A stretch of DNA of 52,304 nt from Anaerofilum faecale (GTDB taxonomy: Bacteria > Bacillota > Clostridia > Oscillospirales > Ruminococcaceae), in contig DXFV01000007.1 of assembly GCA_019114265.1 (NCBI GenBank), positions 1 to 52,304 on the forward strand, in the 5' to 3' direction. Shown in pieces: positions 15,888 to 23,848 of this stretch (its first letter is position 1; the number at the start of each line of letters is the position of its first letter). The notes below the pieces were generated by a model that was given only the letters and a program-made list of their open reading frames with translations, was not told the origin of the DNA and did not search any database. The position numbers and the translations under genes are program-made.

Positions 15888-15924
15888 GACCGGATCTGCC
15901 GCGGCAGATCCGGTCAGTTTTTTG
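15888..15924. terminator. Terminator with 28-bp palindromic stem
   Basis: GACCGGATCTGCC (15888-15900) and GGCAGATCCGGTC (15903-15915) followed by AGTTTTTT. The stem is perfect. Confidence 0.9.
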
Positions 15925-15954
15925 GAGAAGTGTTTTTACAGGGGTTTGTGCGCG

Positions 15955-16000
15955 GCGGAGGCTTTCCCCCAGGGGGAAGCCTTGGGAGGAAACCGCCGGT
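15955..16000. repeat. Partial copy of a GC-rich intergenic hairpin repeat
   Basis: GGCTTTCCCCCAGGGGGAAGCC resembles the hairpin module at 51519-51540 in the repeat block near the window end. It fills the gap between the phospholipase terminator and the end of the glycosyltransferase operon; nothing else is visible there. Confidence 0.5.
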
Positions 16001-16021
16001 GCTGCACCCGCTCAAATACCT

Positions 16022-18184
16022 TCACCGCCCGCTCAGCTGCTGCACCAGGGCGGCCAGCTGGCGGCGGCCGCTCCGGTGATCCTCCAGCAGGGCGGCCAGC
16101 ACCCGCTGGTTCTCCCGCGCCATCTGTGCGCGCACCGGTTCCTGGGGCAGATTTCCCGCCAGATAGTCCTCGTCGGTGATGTACTGCATCCCGCGGGCGG
16201 CAAAGTCACCGATGCGCGGGGTGTGAAGGATGGGCAGGATGCCGTATTGCAGATACTCCACCAGCTTGGTGGGACAGGCCACATTGTTCACCGTGATGTC
16301 GTCCCGCAGCACAAAGCCATAGTGCGCGGTGCGGTACTCGGCGGGCAGCTCGGCCGGCGCCTTGCAGTCCAGCACCAGCGACGTCGGCAGGGGGCGCTCC
16401 CCCCACAGCGCCACAAAGGCGTCCGGGTCGGGCAGGAACATCTTATACACCGCGTCCTCCGGGCGGGCGGCCATCAGCTCCTGCATCCGGTCCACCTTCT
16501 GCCACGGCTGGACGCCGCCCGCATACAGCACCACCGGCCTGCCCTGCTCCAGCGGCTTTTCGGCGGCCGGCGCGCTGGCCGACACGTCCTCGTTGAAGAT
16601 GGGCATGCACACCAGCTGCGCTTTCAGGTGCGGATAGCGGGATCGCAGATGGTCGATGGTGGCATGGTTCACCGCCACGATCACATCCGCTGCGGCGGCA
16701 CATTTCTCCTCCAGCATCCGGGCATAAGCGGCCTCCTCCTGCTGCCCGGCCAGTGCGAACTCCTCCGGCACCGCGCCGTGCAGGTCGAGGATGTGCACCG
16801 CTCCCGGCGCCGCGAAAAGATTGGGCCAGGCGTCCGGCATGGTGCGCCAGCAGTGGGGCATCAGGCGCAGGATGCTGTGGGTGTAGGTGAGGCCGCAGGC
16901 GGCCGCCAGCGCGATCACCTGCTGCCGCTGTTCCGGCACGGCCGGGTCGTACTGCACATAGGCGCGTTTGTCGTCGGCCTGCAGGATGCGCAGCACCTCG
17001 GGCAGGTGCACCAGCGGCTCGTAGAGGTATACTTTGTAGCAGTCGCCCAGGACGTCCTCGTCCACCGCCTTGACCCGGCGGATGTAGCCGTCCTCCTGCG
17101 AGAAGGTGGGGTCGCTGAACAGCGGCGCCAGAATGGCCACCACCCGCTGTCCGGCGGCGCGGCGGCGGGCGATGTCGGCCAGCAGCTGCTCGTATCCCGG
17201 CGGGCGGCGCAGACGGCGGCGGAACAGAATCTGCCGCAGCGGCGGACGCCCCGCCAGCGACCGGCGCACCTTTTTGCCCAGCTGGGACACCAGCAGACGC
17301 GCGGGCACTTCGGGATAGATGCCGTCCTCCCTTTCCCAGTCGGCGCGCACGGCGGCGGCGGACAGACGGTCGGCGGTGTCGGCGGCGGCGGCGAGGGCGT
17401 TTTGGCACAGCTCGTCCCAGCGCGCATCGGGGGTGTTCTCCATCCACTGCATGTCCATCGCCAGGCTGCGCAGCGTCTCGCCCGCCCGGGGCTGCCACGG
17501 GCCGTACCGGGCGGCAAAGGCGCGGCGGGCGCGGTGCAGGCGGAACTGCTGTTCGTCCAGCGGCACAAAGCCGGGCTGCGGCGGCCAGCGGTGCAGATAG
17601 CAGCCGCGCACGCAGACCGGGTTTGCCGCGGCCAGGCGGCGGCCCAGATCGGCGGAAGAGATGGCTTCTTCCTCCAGCAGGCTGTCCGGCAAAGCATCCA
17701 GATACTCTCTGCGCACCAGCAGGCAGGCCGGGGACACCGCGCCGACCGGCACCGGCGCCTGTGCACCGAACCACGCCCTGCGCCGGGCCGCAAAGGCGGC
17801 CGCCTTGCGGGCGGAAAAGCGGTTGGTGCGCAGGAACAGGTCGCACGGCACCTGCTGCACGGTGGGGGCGCGGTTAAAGACCGGCGCCGCCGCGCCGGCG
17901 CCCGCGGCCAGCAGGGTGTCGAGCCAGTCGTCGAACACCAGCACATCGCCCCCCAGCAGGCAGACGGCGGCGGCCTTTTCATCCGCGCGGGCGGCGGCCA
18001 GTGCGTCGGCCAGCGCGGGCAGCAGGCTGGCGCGCCCGGCCAGCGGCAGGGGGATCTGCGCGTTTGGCGCGCCGGTGACGATCAGCTTCCAATCGGCGGT
18101 GCAGCGCGCATTCTGCAGGCCGTACAAGGCCAGCTCCCGCTGTGCGGGCGGCACGTTCCCGTCCAGTATGATTAGCACATACAC
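16022..18184 (-). CDS. Two-domain glycosyltransferase (GT2-like plus GT-B)
   Basis: Large cytoplasmic glycosyltransferase of about 720 residues. The N-terminal 220 residues look like a GT-A/GT2 domain ('GGDVLVFDDWLDTLL' as the DxD-like site). The C-terminal 400 residues look like a GT-B fold with 'VLYAGGVQPWQKVDRM' and 'PTKLVEYLQYGILPILHTPRIG', typical of group 1 transferases. It likely adds one or two sugars to a surface polymer. The start is ambiguous. The ATG at 18193 overlaps the upstream stop (ATGA) but abuts AAGGAG, while the GTG at 18184 is 9 nt from it and is preferred. It is third in an operon of three transferases. Confidence 0.8.
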   Translation of the reverse strand: MYVLIILDGNVPPAQRELALYGLQNARCTADWKLIVTGAPNAQIPLPLAGRASLLPALADALAAARADEKAAAVCLLGGDVLVFDDWLDTLLAAGAGAAAPVFNRAPTVQQVPCDLFLRTNRFSARKAAAFAARRRAWFGAQAPVPVGAVSPACLLVRREYLDALPDSLLEEEAISSADLGRRLAAANPVCVRGCYLHRWPPQPGFVPLDEQQFRLHRARRAFAARYGPWQPRAGETLRSLAMDMQWMENTPDARWDELCQNALAAAADTADRLSAAAVRADWEREDGIYPEVPARLLVSQLGKKVRRSLAGRPPLRQILFRRRLRRPPGYEQLLADIARRRAAGQRVVAILAPLFSDPTFSQEDGYIRRVKAVDEDVLGDCYKVYLYEPLVHLPEVLRILQADDKRAYVQYDPAVPEQRQQVIALAAACGLTYTHSILRLMPHCWRTMPDAWPNLFAAPGAVHILDLHGAVPEEFALAGQQEEAAYARMLEEKCAAAADVIVAVNHATIDHLRSRYPHLKAQLVCMPIFNEDVSASAPAAEKPLEQGRPVVLYAGGVQPWQKVDRMQELMAARPEDAVYKMFLPDPDAFVALWGERPLPTSLVLDCKAPAELPAEYRTAHYGFVLRDDITVNNVACPTKLVEYLQYGILPILHTPRIGDFAARGMQYITDEDYLAGNLPQEPVRAQMARENQRVLAALLEDHRSGRRQLAALVQQLSGR

Positions 18185-18189
18185 CGCAC

Positions 18190-19395
18190 TCATCTCCTTT
18201 CCATCAGGGCCAGATAGGCCGTGCACATCGCCCCGCACCCAAACGCCGCCGCGTTCCGGGCGGCGGTGCGGGCGGCGGCTTTCATAGCGGGCAGATCGGC
18301 GGCGGCGGCGCAGATGGCATCGGCCAGCGCGTCGGCGTTGGGGGCGTTTTCCTCGCCGGACAGCTGCCGCGCCAACCGGTCGGTGAGCTGCACCGGGTCG
18401 GGCACGGCGGCGGGCGCCACGATGCAGGCCCCGGGGGCGGCAGCTTCGGCTTCGCGGGCGTTGCCCACGTCGGTGAGCACCATCGGCAGGCCGCTGCACA
18501 GCGCCTCCAGCACCGCGTTGCTGCACCCCTCCTGCAGGGTGGGCAGCAGGAAGAGGTCCGGGATGGTGCGCAGGAACTCGCCCATCTGGGTGTGGTTCAG
18601 ATAGGGCACCTGGATGACGTTGCCGGCGGCGGGAGAGGCTTGCAGATGGCGGCAGAATTCTTTGTAGTATTCCGGATCGCCCACATTGCCCACCAGCAGC
18701 AGCTTTGCCTGGGGCAGGCGGGCTTGCAGCCGCCGCATCACCCCCAGCATCCCGATCTGGTGCTTGACCGGATGGAAGGAGGCCACCATCGCCAGCGCGA
18801 TGTCCCCCTCTTTCAGGCCCAGGCTCCCGCGGTTGAAGGGGAGGCTGGCCGGGCGGAACAGCTCGTCCAGCTGCACGCCGTTGTTGATGACCTCCACCCG
18901 CTCTTTGGGCAGGCCGGTGCGCGCGCAGAAATAGTCCCGCACGAACCCCGACACCGCCACCAGCCGATGGGCGCTCTGCAGCTTGGCGGCGTAGGCGGCC
19001 ATCTCGGCGTCGTTTTTCCAGGTGTAGATGTTGTGGATGGTGTACAGGATGCGAAAGCCGATCAGCCGCGCGCCCTTCATCAGGAAGGTGTTGTAGTGGT
19101 AGTGCAGGGTGTTGATGTTTTTTTCGCGGCAGAACGCCAAGAATTTGCGCTCGTCGCGGTCAAAGACGAACAGGTGTTCGGCGGGCATCTGGCGCGCCAT
19201 CGGGCCGAGGATATTCTCCTCCACCAGCAGATACGCCTCGTATCCGGCGGCGCGGTAGCCGCGGTAGAGGTTCAGCACCACCTGCTCCAGGCCCCCCTTG
19301 TCGAAGCTGGACACCACCAGCCCGATCACCGGGCGCTTTGGGGCAGACAGGCGAAAGCGGGCCGCATAGGCCGCCTTGCGAAACTTCTGGATCAT
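18190..19395 (-). CDS. Glycosyltransferase family 4
   Basis: GT-B retaining glycosyltransferase of 401 residues. The N-terminal 'VVSSFDKGGLEQVVLNLYRGY' is the classic GT4 acceptor-domain opening, and the C-terminal donor domain has 'MVASFHPVKHQ', 'LLLVGNVGD' and 'LLPTLQEGCSNAVLEALCSGLPMVLTDVGNAREA' with the ExxxxxxxE-type motif. It would transfer a sugar from an NDP donor to a growing glycan. The start at 19395 shares an ATGA overlap with the upstream gene and has AAGGAG 7-9 nt before it. Both neighbours overlap by a few bases, so the three transferases are translationally linked. Confidence 0.88.
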   Translation of the reverse strand: MIQKFRKAAYAARFRLSAPKRPVIGLVVSSFDKGGLEQVVLNLYRGYRAAGYEAYLLVEENILGPMARQMPAEHLFVFDRDERKFLAFCREKNINTLHYHYNTFLMKGARLIGFRILYTIHNIYTWKNDAEMAAYAAKLQSAHRLVAVSGFVRDYFCARTGLPKERVEVINNGVQLDELFRPASLPFNRGSLGLKEGDIALAMVASFHPVKHQIGMLGVMRRLQARLPQAKLLLVGNVGDPEYYKEFCRHLQASPAAGNVIQVPYLNHTQMGEFLRTIPDLFLLPTLQEGCSNAVLEALCSGLPMVLTDVGNAREAEAAAPGACIVAPAAVPDPVQLTDRLARQLSGEENAPNADALADAICAAAADLPAMKAAARTAARNAAAFGCGAMCTAYLALMERR

Positions 19396-21062
19396 GTTTC
19401 TTCTCCTTGTGTCAGGCCGATGCCGCGCAGATACTCGCCCAGCTGCCCCGCGTTGTACAGGTGCGCCACGTCCCCCATCAGGGCCAGATAGCACCGGCGC
19501 AGCTCGGCGGGCGTCATCTCGAACCGCAGGCTGTCGTCCTCGAAGATCTTTTCATAGTCGGGCCGGTAGGCGGCCAGCCGCCTGGCGGTGGCTTCGGCGT
19601 CGGCCGGTACCACGAACACCGAGGTGGCGCGGGCGACGTCCACCTGCCCCGGATGGGCCACATGGGCCGCCTGCAAAAATTTCAGCCACATATACCAGTC
19701 CTCGCCGCCCTGCAGCTGCTCGTGCAGGCCGCCCAGCCGCTCGAACAGGCTGCGGCGGAACAGCACCGTCTGGATGGGCGAGGGGCACTGGTGGCAGAAC
19801 AGCAGCCGGTCGATGCGGCTGTGAGCCAGGTGCGCGATGCGCCCCGGCGCGAGGCGGTAGGGGTCCTGCGAGAGCGGCTGGGTGGCCCACTCCATCGCGG
19901 TGCCGAAAAGGAGGTCTGCCCCGGGGTGCTGCACCGCCTGGGACACCATCGCCTCCAGATGGTCGGCGTAGAAGTAGTCGTCCTGGTCGAGGAAATTGCA
20001 GTATTCGCCCTTTGCCATCTCCAGCCCGATATTCCCCGCGCGGCCGCGGCCCACAGGCTGGCCGGTGGCGTGGTAGCGGATGGGGAGGTCGGGGAATTCG
20101 GCGGCGATCATCTGCCGGGACGCGGCCGGTCCGTCCTCCACCACCACCACCTCAAAGCGGCGGTAGGTCTGGTGGCGCAGGCAGGCCAGCGTCTCCCGCA
20201 GCATGGCCGGGCGCTGGCAGGTGCGGATCACCACCGACACCAGCGGCCCGGTGCGCACCGGTTCCAGCGGCTGGCGGGAACGGGAATCGTCGGGGAAGGG
20301 CTGCGGCCAGTCGGCCCGCTTGCGCTTGCCGGGATGGCCGAACCGCCAGCCGAACGCCGCCCAGGCCGGCCCGACCGCCCGGCCGACGGCGCGCAGCAGC
20401 GCCGGGCGCACATGGGGAAACGGCCGGGGGTGCAGCAGCTGGCCCAGCATATGGAATTTTGCGCGCACGATCCCCCCAAGGCCGCTGTAGCGGCAGGCCA
20501 GCAGGAAGCTGCCGGTGACGGCGGTGTAGTAGTCGGCCAGCGGGTCGGCCGGGAGATCCCAGCGCACCGCGGCGTTTGGGCAATAGTATACCCCGAACCC
20601 GTGCAGGGTCAGACGCAGGCCCAGGTCGGCCAGAGCGGCCTGCACCGGCCAGTTGGCAAAGCCGCCCGCCTTCTGCACGGCGGCGCGGTCGAGAAAGACA
20701 GCCCTGCCGTCCGGCCAGGCGGTCTGCAGGGTGACGGGATGGTAGAGCTTGCCGCTCTCCAGCGGCAGCGTGCGGCAGTCCAGCGCGGCGGCATCGGGAT
20801 GCGCGGCGGTCTCCCGTTCCAGTACGCTCCAGAGATCGGGCGAAAGCTGTGTGCCGGCCTGCACCAGCAGCGTCCAGCCGTGTGCGCGGCAGGCCAGCGC
20901 CTTGCGTGCCGACGGGTACAGCGCGGCCTTTCCCTGCAGCATGCCGGCCACCTCAGCCGAGGCCCCGCAGACGGCCAGGCGCACCCCCGACAGCCCCGCC
21001 AGCGTGCGCTGCACGGCCGCCGCGTCGGCGTCCTGTGCCAACAGCGTGATATGTGGTTGCAT
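19392..21062 (-). CDS. Glycosyltransferase family 2 with degenerate N-terminal domain
   Basis: A 556-residue protein, first of the operon. Residues from about 270 on form a standard GT2 domain: 'LVSVVIRTCQRPAMLRETL', nucleotide-binding 'VVVVEDG', acidic motif 'FLDQDD', and 'GGEDWYMWLKF' near the catalytic base. The first 260 residues look like a second, worn GT-A half without a clear DxD motif. The ATG at 21062 has AGGAGG upstream. Together with the two following genes it probably builds a short oligosaccharide for a wall polymer or glycolipid. An extended -10 (TGCTATAAT, minus strand 21106-21098) lies just upstream. Confidence 0.85.
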   Translation of the reverse strand: MQPHITLLAQDADAAAVQRTLAGLSGVRLAVCGASAEVAGMLQGKAALYPSARKALACRAHGWTLLVQAGTQLSPDLWSVLERETAAHPDAAALDCRTLPLESGKLYHPVTLQTAWPDGRAVFLDRAAVQKAGGFANWPVQAALADLGLRLTLHGFGVYYCPNAAVRWDLPADPLADYYTAVTGSFLLACRYSGLGGIVRAKFHMLGQLLHPRPFPHVRPALLRAVGRAVGPAWAAFGWRFGHPGKRKRADWPQPFPDDSRSRQPLEPVRTGPLVSVVIRTCQRPAMLRETLACLRHQTYRRFEVVVVEDGPAASRQMIAAEFPDLPIRYHATGQPVGRGRAGNIGLEMAKGEYCNFLDQDDYFYADHLEAMVSQAVQHPGADLLFGTAMEWATQPLSQDPYRLAPGRIAHLAHSRIDRLLFCHQCPSPIQTVLFRRSLFERLGGLHEQLQGGEDWYMWLKFLQAAHVAHPGQVDVARATSVFVVPADAEATARRLAAYRPDYEKIFEDDSLRFEMTPAELRRCYLALMGDVAHLYNAGQLGEYLRGIGLTQGEET

Positions 21063-21133
21063 GGTTTTTCCCTCCTGCAAGCAAATGCGTTGCTTTCATT
21101 ATAGCAAACCCTGCGCCAAAAAGCATCCTCTGC

Positions 21134-21250
21134 AAACAAAACCGCCGCCCGGCTTTTTGCCTTGGGCGGCGGTTTTGCACACACACGGAGAAAAGGACTC
21201 TGGGCATTGTTTCAGCGCGTTTCCTTTTCAAAGTTAGCCTCAACTAACTT
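21134..21250 (-). ncRNA. Putative small RNA under DtxR-type control
   Basis: A complete short transcription unit of about 117 nt: near-consensus promoter (21285-21257), predicted start near 21250, and a terminator made by GGGCGGCGGTTTT (21176-21164, read in reverse) and its complement (21150-21138) followed by TTTTGTTT on the minus strand. No convincing ORF lies inside; the frame from an internal ATG runs out through the terminator. The predicted 5' end is a DtxR-like operator. It could instead be an attenuated leader of the glycosyltransferase operon 70 nt downstream. Confidence 0.5.
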
Positions 21251-21285
21251 GATTCTATTGTAGCGTATTTTCCTCTCTGTGTCAA
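21231..21285 (-). promoter_or_regulatory. Strong promoter with DtxR-like operator at +1
   Basis: Minus strand TTGACA (21285-21280), 17 nt, TACAAT (21262-21257). The inverted repeat AAGTTAG-CCTCAA-CTAACTT (21231-21250) follows directly. It resembles the DtxR/IdeR operator family (TTAGGTTAG...CTAACCTAA), and a DtxR-family gene begins 158 nt away in the other direction. Confidence 0.65.
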
Positions 21286-21324
21286 GGGAGGGGCAGAAGA
21301 AAATTTTGGCGGGGCAGGCGGCCC

Positions 21325-21353
21325 TTGTGTGCCGGTGGCGGATATGTTACAAT
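21325..21353 (+). promoter_or_regulatory. Promoter of the dtxR-like gene
   Basis: TTGTGT (21325-21330), 17 nt, TACAAT (21348-21353). Confidence 0.55.
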
Positions 21354-21407
21354 GGGGGATATATACTATGCGCCCTGTGCCGGGCGCAGCGCAAAGGAGG
21401 GACGGGA

Positions 21408-21791
21408 TTGAAACGAAGCGAATCGGCTGAAAATTATCTGGAGACCATCCTGATGCTGAAGCAGAAAAACGGCGCGGTGCGCTCGATCGACATCGTGCGG
21501 CAGATGGCCTTCTCCAAGCCCAGCGTCAGCCACGCGATGGGCCTGCTGCGCCAGCGCGGCCAGATCACGATGGACAAGGACGGCTGGATCGAGCTGACCG
21601 ACGAGGGGCGCGCCCTGGCCGAGCGGGTGTATGAACGGCACTGCCTGCTGAGCGAGTGGCTGGTGAAGCTGGGGGTGTCGCCCGAGGTGGCCGCCGAGGA
21701 CGCCTGCCGCATGGAGCACGACCTGAGCGACGAGACCTTCCAGAAGCTGAAGGAGCACATCCAGGCCCACCAGGGGAATCCCGGCGTATGA
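21408..21791 (+). CDS. DtxR/MntR family metal-dependent regulator, iron-type ligands
   Basis: A 127-residue repressor: winged helix (about 1-65, 'SKPSVSHAMGLLRQRG' recognition helix) plus dimerisation domain, without the SH3-like third domain of DtxR. Metal ligands can be read by alignment: H in 'ERHCLLSEWL' and 'ACRMEHDLSDE', where the cysteine and E-H pair match DtxR C102/E105/H106 and not the E99/E102/H103 of MntR. That points to Fe(II). The start is TTG with AAAGGAGG 7 nt upstream. It probably controls the divergent operator at 21231-21250. Confidence 0.88.
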   Translation: MKRSESAENYLETILMLKQKNGAVRSIDIVRQMAFSKPSVSHAMGLLRQRGQITMDKDGWIELTDEGRALAERVYERHCLLSEWLVKLGVSPEVAAEDACRMEHDLSDETFQKLKEHIQAHQGNPGV

Positions 21792-21792
21792 A

Positions 21793-21826
21793 AAATGCCC
21801 GCCGTTTTTCAAGAGCGGCGGGCATT
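21793..21826 (-). terminator. Terminator of the transposase-fragment gene
   Basis: AATGCCCGCCG (21794-21804 region) and CGGCGGGCATT (21816-21826). The T-run is on the minus strand, so it serves the gene ending at 21829; it may also serve dtxR weakly. Confidence 0.75.
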
Positions 21827-21828
21827 CG

Positions 21829-22233
21829 TCATTTCTGTTTTTCAAACCGGGCCAGCATCTTCACGGCGCGGTTCACCTCGGCGGCGGGGATGCGCTGGCG
21901 GAAGGTTTTCAGGCTGCGGGCGGAAAAGGGGAGCTTGTGGTCGAACTCGCTCATCCCCACGAAGTATTGCAGATAGGGGCTTTCGGGGATCAGCAGCACC
22001 GTCTGGTGGTCGGACAATCCCAGCGCACTGCGCACCACAAGGCTGCCGAAAGCGGCGCGCACCGGCAATGCCTCCTTGCCTCCGGCGGCAAAGTGGCCGG
22101 CATAGGCGGTTTCCAGTGCATCCCAGTCCAGCGCGTCGGCCAGGCGCACCCAGCGGTTGTTCGGGTCCAGCGCGCCCGAAAACGGCGGCACGATGTCATA
22201 CAGCGAGAGCTGCGGGTTTTCCCTGCGATACAT
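21829..22233 (-). CDS. Transposase N-terminal domain fragment
   Basis: A 134-residue ORF matching the N-terminal domain of IS1182/IS5-like transposases by eye: 'NPQLSLYDIVPPF', 'LDPNNRWVRLADAL', 'FGSLVVRSALGLSDHQTVLLIPESPYLQYFVGM', then 'PFSARSLKTFRQRI'. The DDE catalytic part (about 300 residues) is absent and the ORF ends cleanly. It nevertheless has a plausible promoter (22287-22259), GGAG ribosome site and terminator, so it could be an expressed leftover or a domesticated DNA-binding protein. I see no insertion-sequence terminal repeats around it. Confidence 0.75.
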   Translation of the reverse strand: MYRRENPQLSLYDIVPPFSGALDPNNRWVRLADALDWDALETAYAGHFAAGGKEALPVRAAFGSLVVRSALGLSDHQTVLLIPESPYLQYFVGMSEFDHKLPFSARSLKTFRQRIPAAEVNRAVKMLARFEKQK

Positions 22234-22258
22234 GGGTCCTTCTCCCCCCCTTGGCTCT

Positions 22259-22287
22259 ATTCTATCATGTTTCCCCCAAAATCACAA
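22259..22287 (-). promoter_or_regulatory. Promoter of the transposase-fragment gene
   Basis: Minus strand TTGTGA (22287-22282), 17 nt, TAGAAT (22264-22259). The 116-nt gap to 22350 holds nothing else I can name. Confidence 0.45.
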
Positions 22288-22349
22288 GGCAGGCGGACTT
22301 ATCTCAGCGACATTTATGCAATATGCTGTGCGGTATTGGGGCGTGAATG

Positions 22350-22790
22350 TTATACGCCGGGGGCTGTCGGTTCGGATTCCGTCCCCTCGCCCTCGTCGGG
22401 ACGGTGCGCGCCGAAGGAGGAAACAAACAGGAATTTGCGGATGAAGAACAGCAGGCCGATGGTGACGATGGTGATGAGGTTCTCCATCGGCGTGGTGTGC
22501 TGCACCACCATCTGGCGCGCGATGGCAAACACCAGCACCTCGATGGCCGAGCCGGGCGTGTGCTTTGCCAGCATCTTGATGAATTCCACGCCGATCACAA
22601 GGTTCAGCGCGTGGCCCAGCACGGTGTTGAAATCGTCGGCCACATTGGACGAGAAGGCGATCCCGGCCACCTCTCCCACCGTGCGCACACCGGCGATGAC
22701 GATGGCCACCAGCACCAGCGCGGAAATGACGATCTCCAGCACGCTGGCCATAAACGCGATTTTGCGGCGCATGGCTTCCTTACTACGCAT
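22350..22790 (-). CDS. PsiE-like small membrane protein
   Basis: A 146-residue protein with about four hydrophobic helices. The arrangement, with 'IGVEFIKMLAKHTP' and 'VLVFAIARQMVVQH' followed by a helix and a charged tail, looks like the phosphate-starvation-inducible PsiE family. The function is unknown, and no Pho signal is visible. The ATG at 22790 is used because AAGGAGG is 6 nt upstream; a longer frame upstream is non-coding. It diverges from the pentapeptide-repeat gene. Confidence 0.6.
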   Translation of the reverse strand: MRSKEAMRRKIAFMASVLEIVISALVLVAIVIAGVRTVGEVAGIAFSSNVADDFNTVLGHALNLVIGVEFIKMLAKHTPGSAIEVLVFAIARQMVVQHTTPMENLITIVTIGLLFFIRKFLFVSSFGAHRPDEGEGTESEPTAPGV

Positions 22791-22829
22791 GCGTCTCCTC
22801 CTTTTGCCCAAAAGGGGGCTTTTTGTTTT

Positions 22830-22893
22830 ACCATACCACAGCGGGCGGCGGGCTGTCAATCGCATTGCGGCGCGGGCGCGGGAGTGGTATACT
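22830..22893. promoter_or_regulatory. Divergent promoters of psiE-like and pentapeptide genes
   Basis: Minus strand: TTGACA (22859-22854), 18 nt, TATGGT (22835-22830). Plus strand: TTGCGG (22865-22870), 17 nt, TATACT (22888-22893). The two -35 boxes are 5 bp apart, so use of one may hinder the other. Confidence 0.55.
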
Positions 22894-22907
22894 GAGAAAA
22901 GGAGGGG

Positions 22908-23555
22908 ATGCCATTGACGCCGATCGAACCGCGCATGCCGGCGCCGCAGCCGGCGGTGCTGGAGGAATTTCTGGACATACCGCCGGAGGAAACGCCCGAG
23001 CTGCGCCTCGCTCTGCTGGAAAACGAGACATTGCCGGCCGCGCGCCTGGCCGAACTGCGGGCCTACCAGTGCCGGCTGGAGGGATGCCGGCTGCCGGGCG
23101 CGGTGCTGCGCCGGGCGGAATTTGTGGACACGGTGTTCGACCGGTGCGACCTTTCGGGCGCAGACCTGGACGGGGCGTATTTCTCGCGCTGTGTTTTCAC
23201 CGGGTGCAAGGGCGTGGGGGCGCGGATGCAGCAGGCGGTGCTGAAGAACGTGCGCTTCGAGCGGTGCAATTTTGCGATGTGCGATCTCACCGGCGCGGCC
23301 TTCACCAGCGTGCTGCTGGACGACTGCGATCTGTCCGGCGCCTGGCTCACCGAGTGCCGCCACCGGCAGCTGGAACTGCGGCAGGTGAAGCTGTGCGGCG
23401 CCAGCCTGTTCCACACCCCGCTGAAAGGGCTGGACCTCACCGGCTGCCGCATCGACGACATCACGGTGGCGGCGGAGGACCTGCCCGGCGTGATCGTGGA
23501 CACCTGGCAGGCAGCGGGGCTGGCAAAGCTGCTGGGCGTGGTGGTGAAGGGGTAG
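22908..23555 (+). CDS. Pentapeptide repeat protein
   Basis: About 215 residues. From about residue 50 to 185 the sequence shows A(D/N)LxX-type five-residue periodicity: 'CRLEGCRLPGAVLRRAEF', 'RCDLSGADLDGAYFSRC', 'CNFAMCDLTGAAF', 'DCDLSGAWL', 'GLDLTGCRID'. This predicts a right-handed quadrilateral beta-helix. Some members protect DNA gyrase from quinolones, but no such role can be claimed here. The ATG at 22908 is only 2-3 nt from AGGAGG; a TTG at 22914 is better spaced and is the likelier start. Confidence 0.88.
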   Translation: MPLTPIEPRMPAPQPAVLEEFLDIPPEETPELRLALLENETLPAARLAELRAYQCRLEGCRLPGAVLRRAEFVDTVFDRCDLSGADLDGAYFSRCVFTGCKGVGARMQQAVLKNVRFERCNFAMCDLTGAAFTSVLLDDCDLSGAWLTECRHRQLELRQVKLCGASLFHTPLKGLDLTGCRIDDITVAAEDLPGVIVDTWQAAGLAKLLGVVVKG

Positions 23556-23556
23556 T

Positions 23557-23618
23557 CTTTTGTTAAAGGCTCTGCCTTTGGAATCCGCGATTTTTTGAAA
23601 AAAATCGAGGTAAACTCG
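23557..23618. repeat. Structured intergenic block with 20-bp palindrome
   Basis: Contains a short hairpin around AAAGGCTCTGCCTTT and the palindrome CGATTTTTTGAAAAAAATCG (23588-23607). It resembles dispersed intergenic repeats of Oscillospiraceae, from memory only. No ORF. Confidence 0.4.
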
Positions 23619-23661
23619 AAACCGGGGCGCTGCGGCTTTTGGCCGCAGCGCCCCGGTGTTT
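23619..23661. terminator. Strong 16-bp hairpin terminator
   Basis: ACCGGGGCGCTGCGGC (23621-23636) and GCCGCAGCGCCCCGGT (23642-23657) with modest T-rich flanks on both sides. It separates converging pentapeptide and RHH genes. Confidence 0.7.
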
Positions 23662-23837
23662 CACTTGTTTTCTTCTGCTTCCACCTCTTCCACCGCGGCG
23701 CGGACAGCCGCGATCACAAAGGCGGAAAAGGTGCAGTCCCGGTTTCGGATCAGCGTTTCCACCCGGTCGATCAGGTCGTTGGGGAAGCGGATGGTTTTGT
23801 TGGTGGTGGGCGGAATGGACGGGATCTTGAAAGCCAT
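23661..23837 (-). CDS. Small ribbon-helix-helix-like protein (YlcI/YnfO type)
   Basis: A 58-residue protein. 'TNKTIRFPNDLIDRVETLI' followed by 'CTFSAFVIAAVRAAVEE' is the beta strand-helix-helix layout of Arc/MetJ-like DNA-binding proteins, close to the small YlcI/YnfO group. It would dimerise and bind an inverted repeat; one is present upstream. The ATG at 23837 has GAGGTG upstream; a longer reading frame upstream crosses the AT-rich control region and is rejected. It may regulate itself and the divergent small gene. Confidence 0.75.
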   Translation of the reverse strand: MAFKIPSIPPTTNKTIRFPNDLIDRVETLIRNRDCTFSAFVIAAVRAAVEEVEAEENK

Positions 23838-23848
23838 CGGTGCACCTC

